A stretch of 18,815 nt of DNA from JANRKT01 sp033763355 (GTDB lineage Bacteria > Bacteroidota > Bacteroidia > Chitinophagales > Chitinophagaceae), in contig JANRKT010000019.1 in the NCBI GenBank assembly GCA_033763355.1, forward strand, positions 1 to 18,815, written 5' to 3'. This document shows positions 14,217 to 18,815 of the stretch, piece after piece. Within the stretch, counting starts at the first letter, position 1, and the number at the start of each line of letters is the position of its first letter. The translations under genes were made by a program, and so were the position numbers. The notes beneath the pieces were generated by a model. The model saw only the letters and a program-made list of their open reading frames with translations, ran no database searches and had not been told where the DNA came from.

Positions 14217-15263
14217 TTAATCAGTCGTCATTTCACCACGCAGGGAAGTTTCCAAAAGCTTTTTTATTTCTTCCTTTGGCAAAGACTGCCCCAGCAGGAA
14301 CATCAGTTTGGTTAGCGCTGCCTCAAATGTAAGGTCGTACCCGCTGAGCACACCTATCTCCTGCAGGTACTTACTTGTTTCATAGCGGCCCAGTTCCACT
14401 GCACCGCCATCGCATTGGGTAATATCAAGTATAACCATCCCCTTTTGTATGGATTTTTCAAGGCAACTGATAAACCACTGTGCCGTGCTTGCATTGCCGC
14501 TTCCGAAGGTTTCCATGATTACAGCTTTTGCTCCTGCTGTATCCAGCACTGCCTCCACTGTTTTGCGGGTAATACCCGGGTAAATTTTAAGTACCGCAAT
14601 GTTGGGCTCAAGCTTTTTATACACCTTAAGCGGTTGCTCCGGGTGTTTCAGTATATATTGCTTCTGGTATTTTATTTCGATACCAGCTTCTGCAAGTGCA
14701 GGGTAATTCATGGAATAAAAAGCTTCAAACTTTTCGGCATTGTATTTCTTTGAACGGTTGCCCCTGAACAGTTTGTAATCAAAATAAATACACACTTCCG
14801 GTACCAGGGCCCTGCTGCCTCGTTTTGCTGCAGCAATTTCAAGGGCTGTAATGATGTTTTCCTTTGCATCGGTCCTTATTTCGCCTATGGGTAACTGTGA
14901 ACCTGTAAGGATAACCGGTTTGCCGAGATTTTCCAGTAAAAAACTAAGAGCAGATGCAGTAAATGCCATCGTGTCTGACCCGTGCAAAACCACAAAACCG
15001 TCGTATGATGTATAATTTTTTTCAATAATTGCCGCCAGTTCAACCCACACTTCAGGTGACATGTTGGAAGAATCCATCGGCGGGTTGAAAGCATGCACAT
15101 CAAACTCATAACCCAGTTTAATGATCTCCGGTATATTGTCTTTAATTTCCTTAAAACCGATTGGTTTCAATACCCCGAGCGTATCATCGTAAACCATGCC
15201 CACCGTGCCCCCTGTATAAATGATCAATAGCTTTACTGCGGATTTATTGCTGCTGGCTGACAT
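14217..15263 (-). CDS. ansA: type I L-asparaginase
   Basis: A 348-aa cytoplasmic enzyme that hydrolyses L-asparagine to aspartate and ammonia. The start at 15263 (MSASSNKS…) is chosen because the 20 extra residues of a longer frame lack homology-like features and would reach 80 nt into tatD. The first nucleophile region is IIYTGGTVGM (Thr17). The second motif is HGSDTM (residues 94-99), with Ser in place of the usual first Thr of HGTDTM, and GSQLPIGEIRTDAKEN follows. The conserved FRGNRSKK lies in mid-protein, and the C-terminal small domain contains METFGSGNA. The gene start overlaps the end of tatD by 20 nt, so the two are probably co-transcribed and coupled. Confidence 0.94.
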   Translation of the reverse strand: MSASSNKSAVKLLIIYTGGTVGMVYDDTLGVLKPIGFKEIKDNIPEIIKLGYEFDVHAFNPPMDSSNMSPEVWVELAAIIEKNYTSYDGFVVLHGSDTMAFTASALSFLLENLGKPVILTGSQLPIGEIRTDAKENIITALEIAAAKRGSRALVPEVCIYFDYKLFRGNRSKKYNAEKFEAFYSMNYPALAEAGIEIKYQKQYILKHPEQPLKVYKKLEPNIAVLKIYPGITRKTVEAVLDTAGAKAVIMETFGSGNASTAQWFISCLEKSIQKGMVILDITQCDGGAVELGRYETSKYLQEIGVLSGYDLTFEAALTKLMFLLGQSLPKEEIKKLLETSLRGEMTTD

Positions 15264-16038
15264 ATGATGAATTAAAAATTTTACATGCATTGGCTGTGGT
15301 AATTTCAGCAACCTCATCTTCACTTTTGCCTGTTATTGCCGAAAGCTTTTCAATTACATATTTTAAATAACTGCTTTCATTTCGCTTACCCCTTAAAGGC
15401 ACAGGTGTAAGATAAGGCGCATCGGTTTCTGATACAACATGTGCCAGCCCGGCTTTTTTAATTACTTCAGTCAAACCGGAGTTTTTATAGGTTACCACAC
15501 CGCCAATACCCAGGTAAAACCCCAGGTCAATAACCTGTTTTGCTTCTTCAAAAGAACCGGAAAAACAATGAAAGATGCCCTGCAGGTTGCCCTGTTGCCC
15601 TGACTTAACTGCATCAATACACTGCTGCAATGAATTGCGTGAATGGATGACTATGGGGAGATGATATTGAATTGCAAGATCAATTTGTGCATGAAAGGCT
15701 TCATACTGCTGTTTCTCAAAACTCATATCCCAGTAAAAATCCAGTCCGGTTTCTCCTACTCCTGCAAATTTTCTTTTCGTGAGCCATTTGCTTACAATGT
15801 CCAGTTCATCCCGGTAATTTTCTTTAACCGAACAGGGATGCAGGCCCATCATGGCAAAGCACTCACCGGGGTATTTGCTTTCAAGTTCAAGCATAGCAGC
15901 AATAGATGAACTGTCAATATTGGGCAGGTAAAATCTTTCAACCCCGGCTGTTTTTGCCCTTTTAATTACTTCATCTCCATCATTCGAGAATTCCTCAAGG
16001 TATAAATGGCAGTGAGTGTCTGTTAATTTGTCCATCAT
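15244..16038 (-). CDS. tatD: TatD-family metal-dependent hydrolase
   Basis: A 264-aa TIM-barrel hydrolase of the TatD DNase family, a cytoplasmic metal-dependent nuclease linked to DNA repair and degradation. The metal motif TDTHCHL is at the N-terminus (His9, His11). GETGLDFYWD supplies the glutamate, VIHSRNS and GIFHCFSGS supply histidines, and SETDAPYLTPVPLRGKRN is the C-terminal aspartate signature. All are present and the length is normal. A second ATG lies one codon in. A near-match to the -7 element (GATCTTTG on the minus strand) lies at 16053-16060. Its last 20 nt overlap ansA. Confidence 0.95.
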   Translation of the reverse strand: MMDKLTDTHCHLYLEEFSNDGDEVIKRAKTAGVERFYLPNIDSSSIAAMLELESKYPGECFAMMGLHPCSVKENYRDELDIVSKWLTKRKFAGVGETGLDFYWDMSFEKQQYEAFHAQIDLAIQYHLPIVIHSRNSLQQCIDAVKSGQQGNLQGIFHCFSGSFEEAKQVIDLGFYLGIGGVVTYKNSGLTEVIKKAGLAHVVSETDAPYLTPVPLRGKRNESSYLKYVIEKLSAITGKSEDEVAEITTANACKIFNSSYVSQQQ

Positions 16039-16151
16039 AATGCGTTAATGATCAAAGATCAAAAAAAATCAGCAGGTCTTTAAACTTCATATTTAACATT
16101 TCGTCTTACAGGCTGTGTCTGCATTATTCACTTTTTTAAAAATTACCTGAT

Positions 16152-17063
16152 ATGAAAATGAAAACCAAACTGACCCGTGCAGTATTATTACTTACCGCAA
16201 TGGGCTCCCTCACATTTGTTTCCTGCAAAAAAGAAAAGAACCCCTCTTCAGGCAATACCAATACTGAAGCTGTGGCCGCCGCTTCTGAAGATGATGCTGT
16301 TCTTGAATCCACTTTTAATGAAGCTTTTGATGATGCATCCGGTATTGATGATGCATCTGCCGGGGAAGATATCGGCTTATATGGTTCCGGCGGTTTTGGC
16401 ATCTTTTCACAAGTAAACCCTGTTGGGACTGGTGATGTTGTAAACTCCCCCCAGGGACGTTGTTTTACCGTGACTGTTGAGCCCATGGCCCGCGGGGTTT
16501 TTCCAAAAACTGTTACTATTGATTTTGGTACCGGTTGCGAAGTACGCGGCCACCTGCGAAAAGGAAAAATCATCATCACCTATTCGGGAAAGCTGCATAT
16601 ACCCGGCAGTAAAGCAGTAACCACTTTTGACAATTACTACCTTGACAGCTTTAAAATTGAAGGAAAGCACACGCTTGAAAACACCAGCAGCAACAACCAA
16701 AGAAGCTTTACTGTTACCATTGAAGAAGGCAAGGTTACCAATGTAAACAGCGGCAAATGGTGCAAATGGAACAGCACAAGAAACATTACACAAATTGAAG
16801 GAAACGGTACTCCTTTCTGGCCATTGGATGATATTTTCCGCATTACAGGTTCAACAAGGGGTGAATGTTCTGATGGTAAAAGCTGGACTGCCGAAACAAC
16901 CGAACCTTTGATTAAAAAGTTTACATGCAGATGGATAGTTAAGGGTATTATTAAGATTACTGTAAACAATACCACAGGCGAACTGAACTATGGAGATGGT
17001 ACATGTGACAATAAAGCAACAGTAACTGTAAACGGTGAAGTAAGGGTGATCAGGCTGCGTTAA
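16152..17063 (+). CDS. cysteine-containing lipoprotein of unknown function
   Basis: A 303-aa protein with a lipoprotein signal ending FVSC (lipidated Cys25) followed by KKEKN. An acidic, low-complexity linker of about 60 residues follows (EDDAVLESTFNEAFDDASGIDDASAG), in which the DNA word GATGATGCATC occurs twice. The remaining beta-rich domain has six cysteines (GRCFTV, TGCEV, KWCKW, GECSDG, FTCRW and GTCDN), enough for three disulfides. Motifs such as VTIDFGTGCE and GTCDNKATVTVNGE suggest an extracellular beta-sandwich. The start is 113 nt from the divergent tatD start. It ends before a bidirectional terminator. I recognise only a general Bacteroidota lipoprotein pattern; function is unknown. 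Confidence 0.8.
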   Translation: MKMKTKLTRAVLLLTAMGSLTFVSCKKEKNPSSGNTNTEAVAAASEDDAVLESTFNEAFDDASGIDDASAGEDIGLYGSGGFGIFSQVNPVGTGDVVNSPQGRCFTVTVEPMARGVFPKTVTIDFGTGCEVRGHLRKGKIIITYSGKLHIPGSKAVTTFDNYYLDSFKIEGKHTLENTSSNNQRSFTVTIEEGKVTNVNSGKWCKWNSTRNITQIEGNGTPFWPLDDIFRITGSTRGECSDGKSWTAETTEPLIKKFTCRWIVKGIIKITVNNTTGELNYGDGTCDNKATVTVNGEVRVIRLR

Positions 17064-17130
17064 AAAAAATTGGCCATCCCAAAAAGATTTGTAACTTAGA
17101 CCTAGTTTTCATAGGGTACGGATTAAAAAC

Positions 17131-17154
17131 GGGCCAGGGTGTCTACCCAGGCCC
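17131..17154. terminator. bidirectional intrinsic terminator
   Basis: GGGCCAGGG-TGTCTA-CCCAGGCCC forms a strong hairpin (five and three G:C pairs around one A·A mismatch, 6-nt loop) between two convergent genes. The plus-strand transcript continues AATTCATTTTT, and the minus-strand transcript continues GTTTTTAATCC, so a T-rich tract follows in both directions. It would end both the lipoprotein and the deacetylase transcripts. Confidence 0.8.
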
Positions 17155-17199
17155 AATTCATTTTTACGCTGATTGTGAACGTTTTATAAGCCCTCAATA

Positions 17200-17826
17200 T
17201 CAAATACTTATCTTCTGCAAATCGTATCCTTCTTTTGCCAGTTTTTCAAGTACTCCCGGTAAAGCATAGGTCAGTTTTTCAGCTGCTTTGTCGCTGTCGT
17301 GAAAAACAATGATCCTTCCCGGTTTGATGTGATCTGCAACGTTGCGGTAACACTTTTCAGGTGAAACATCATCATCAAAATCTCCGCTGATTACTGTCCA
17401 CATAATTACTTTCATCTTTAATCCTTCAGCCTGCAGGTATTTTAACTGGAACCTTGTTATTTTACCATAAGGCGGACGGAATAATTTTGAATCAATGTAT
17501 TTCCGGGCTTCTATGATATCATCAAAATAATCTTTGTCCTTGCTGTGCCATCCGTTTAAATGATTAAAACTGTGGTTACCGATGGCGTGCCCTTCTTCAA
17601 GGATCCTTTTATAAACACCGGGATGCTGCGCTGCATTTTTTCCAATACAAAAAAATGTGGCTTTGGCATTGTATTTTTTTAACTGGTCAAGTACAAAGGG
17701 TGTTACTTCAGGATGAGGGCCATCATCGAAAGTGAGATAGATTTTTTTTCCGTTAGCAGGCAAATCCCATACACAGGATGGGTACAGCTTTTTTAACCAC
17801 CAGGGAGTTTTTACGAGATACCACAT
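17200..17826 (-). CDS. polysaccharide deacetylase (NodB homology domain)
   Basis: A 208-aa carbohydrate esterase family 4 enzyme that removes N-acetyl groups from glycans such as peptidoglycan or chitin-type oligomers. TFDDGPHPEVTP holds the catalytic base and metal Asp (Asp34, Asp35), HSFNH the two metal histidines (His85, His89), RPPYG the conserved Arg117 loop, and VFHDS the His176 acid. The start at 17826 is preferred over a longer frame to 18039 because the extra 71 residues overlap gltX and look non-coding. A perfect promoter (CTTG, 20 nt, TATCTTTG) also lies just upstream of this ATG. No clear signal peptide is seen; the N-terminus MWYLVKTPWWLKKLY is amphipathic, so location is uncertain. 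It is divergent from gltX and ends at the shared terminator. Confidence 0.92.
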   Translation of the reverse strand: MWYLVKTPWWLKKLYPSCVWDLPANGKKIYLTFDDGPHPEVTPFVLDQLKKYNAKATFFCIGKNAAQHPGVYKRILEEGHAIGNHSFNHLNGWHSKDKDYFDDIIEARKYIDSKLFRPPYGKITRFQLKYLQAEGLKMKVIMWTVISGDFDDDVSPEKCYRNVADHIKPGRIIVFHDSDKAAEKLTYALPGVLEKLAKEGYDLQKISI

Positions 17827-17832
17827 GATGAA

Positions 17833-17863
17833 CAAAGATAATCTGCCGAAGTGTGCGACGCAA
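17833..17863 (-). promoter_or_regulatory. promoter of the deacetylase gene
   Basis: On the minus strand a TTG at 17861-17863 (in ACTTG) is followed after 20 nt by TATCTTTG (17833-17840), an exact TAnnTTTG -7 element with the expected spacing. Only 6 nt (TTCATC) separate it from the ATG at 17826. The transcript should start at or next to the start codon, leaving little or no leader. Confidence 0.7.
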
Positions 17864-17920
17864 GTAAAGCCTGATAAAGAACCGCAGCCGGGTACATCAA
17901 ATACCTCTCCGTCAAACCTA

Positions 17921-17928
17921 TATCTTTG
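17921..17928 (+). promoter_or_regulatory. -7 promoter element of gltX
   Basis: TATCTTTG matches TAnnTTTG exactly and lies 6 nt (CAGCCT) before the gltX ATG at 17935. No clear -33 TTG is seen 19-20 nt upstream. The predicted transcription start coincides with the start codon or falls within a few nt of it. Confidence 0.6.
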
Positions 17929-17934
17929 CAGCCT

Positions 17935-18815
17935 ATGGCAAAAAAAGTACGGGTAAGGTTTGCTCCCAGTCCTACAGGTGGTTTGCACCTGGGCGGAGTG
18001 AGAACGGTATTGTATAATTACCTGTTTGCAAAACATCACAAAGGTGACTTTGTATTACGCATTGAAGACACCGACCAAACCCGTTTTGTGCCGGAAGCTG
18101 AGGAGTATATTTTTGATTGTTTGAAATGGGCGGGGCTTGAACCTGATGAAAGCCCTGTACATGGCGGCGGTTACGGCCCATACAGGCAAAGCGAAAGAAA
18201 GGAAATATACAGGCAATATGCTGAACAACTGGTGAAAGATGGCTATGCATATTATGCCTTTGATACGCCTGAAGAACTGGAAAAAATGCGGAATGATTTT
18301 AAAACAGAAGAAAACCCTTCGCCGCAATACGATAATAAAATAAGGAGCCGGATGCGGAACTCCCTTTCATTGCCTGCAGAAGAAGTACAAACTTTATTGA
18401 AAACAGGGACCAGGCATGTTATCCGTATAAAAATGCCGGAACATGAAACGGTTTCGTTTAATGATGTGATAAGGGGTGAAGTGAGTTTTGATACGTCTGT
18501 TGCAGATGATAAAGTGTTATTGAAAGCAGATGGCATGCCAACTTATCATCTTGCTGTGGTAGTGGATGATTATTTAATGAAGATAACCCATGCATTCCGA
18601 GGTGAAGAATGGCTGCCCAGCGCACCTGTTCACATCCTGTTATGGAAATATTTATTCGGGCTGGATAAAATGCCCGAATGGGCACACCTGCCATTGATAC
18701 TTGGGCCAAACGGAAAGTTAAGCAAGCGTGACGGCGCCAAATATGGCTTTCCCGTTTTTGCCATGAACTGGACTGACCCTAAAACCAATGAACTTACTGA
18801 AGGGTTTAAAGAAAA
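17935..18815 (+). CDS. gltX: glutamyl-tRNA synthetase, 3' partial
   Basis: The first 293 codons of a class I aminoacyl-tRNA synthetase that charges tRNA-Glu; the gene runs off the window end. The N-terminus VRFAPSPTGGLHLGGVRT contains the HIGH-type signature (HLGG). RIEDTDQTR, GPYRQSERKEIY, IRGEVSFD, and KADGMPTYHLAVVVDDYLM followed by THAFRGEEW are standard catalytic-domain segments. The KMSKS-type loop is GKLSKRDGAKYG near 18715-18745. All are in the expected order. A near-leaderless promoter precedes it, and it is divergent from the deacetylase gene. Confidence 0.96.
   Translation, partial: MAKKVRVRFAPSPTGGLHLGGVRTVLYNYLFAKHHKGDFVLRIEDTDQTRFVPEAEEYIFDCLKWAGLEPDESPVHGGGYGPYRQSERKEIYRQYAEQLVKDGYAYYAFDTPEELEKMRNDFKTEENPSPQYDNKIRSRMRNSLSLPAEEVQTLLKTGTRHVIRIKMPEHETVSFNDVIRGEVSFDTSVADDKVLLKADGMPTYHLAVVVDDYLMKITHAFRGEEWLPSAPVHILLWKYLFGLDKMPEWAHLPLILGPNGKLSKRDGAKYGFPVFAMNWTDPKTNELTEGFKE

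Noticed and set aside
15264..15323. 20-residue N-terminal extension of asparaginase
   Set aside because: It lies inside tatD. The shorter start gives the usual distance to the IIYTGGT motif and a typical 20-nt overlap.
16049..16061. TGATCAAAGATCA palindrome upstream of tatD as an FNR-like site
   Set aside because: The arms are only 5 bp and it overlaps a near-match -7 element; chance is likely in this AT-rich stretch.
16407..16793. Minus-strand ORFs within the lipoprotein gene
   Set aside because: These are antisense shadows. The plus-strand frame has a signal peptide, lipobox and patterned cysteines.
17827..18039. 71-residue N-terminal extension of the deacetylase
   Set aside because: It overlaps the gltX coding start, has no family-like features, and lies upstream of the predicted promoter for the short form.
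1..18815. CRISPR array, insertion sequence, phage or toxin-antitoxin genes
   Set aside because: No regularly spaced repeats, transposase, integrase or toxin-antitoxin pair could be seen on either strand.

Overview
The window looks like a chromosomal segment of a Bacteroidota bacterium, probably Chitinophagaceae or a close relative. The case rests on three things. Promoter-like elements match the Bacteroidota -7 consensus TAnnTTTG, and strong Shine-Dalgarno sites are absent. The gene families are typical of the group: DUF5777 barrel, DUF6544, CX4CH cytochrome lipoproteins and an ATP-grasp PPDK. Many proteins carry lipobox signals. No rRNA, insertion sequence, phage gene, CRISPR array or origin was seen.

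Layout. (1) 1-1807, plus strand: 3' part of an alpha/beta-hydrolase esterase, then a D-2-hydroxyacid dehydrogenase 10 nt downstream. (2) 1848-4610, minus strand: pyruvate phosphate dikinase. (3) 4611-5062: a 450-bp divergent intergenic region with two candidate CRP/FNR-type operators. (4) 5063-11178, plus strand: eight tightly packed genes that look like one redox operon. They are a YceI-like lipoprotein, a CX4CH monohaem lipoprotein, a DUF5777 barrel, a class I cytochrome c, an 80-aa membrane protein, a Tat-exported Fe-S protein, an NrfD/ActC-type membrane subunit and a membrane-anchored periplasmic protein. (5) 11221-13671, minus strand: four genes, namely a flavodoxin-like anchored protein, a DUF6544 protein, a 67-aa protein and a four-helix membrane protein. 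(6) 13761-14160, minus strand: tRNA-Ser(GGA) followed after 1 nt by a GIY-YIG nuclease gene. (7) 14217-16038, minus strand: tatD and type I asparaginase with overlapping ends. (8) 16152-17063, plus strand: a cysteine-containing lipoprotein of unknown function. (9) A bidirectional terminator at 17131-17154. (10) A NodB-type deacetylase (minus) divergent from glutamyl-tRNA synthetase (plus, cut by the window end).

The most interesting region is the 5.0-11.2 kb cluster. It has a quinol-interacting membrane subunit, a four-cluster Fe-S protein, two c-type cytochromes and outer-membrane or lipoprotein partners, but no molybdopterin or multihaem catalytic subunit. It therefore looks like an electron-transfer module that passes menaquinol electrons to the periplasm (or the reverse) for a terminal enzyme encoded elsewhere. 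The tandem CRP/FNR-like sites suggest control by oxygen or nitric oxide. Function is inferred from families and gene order only.
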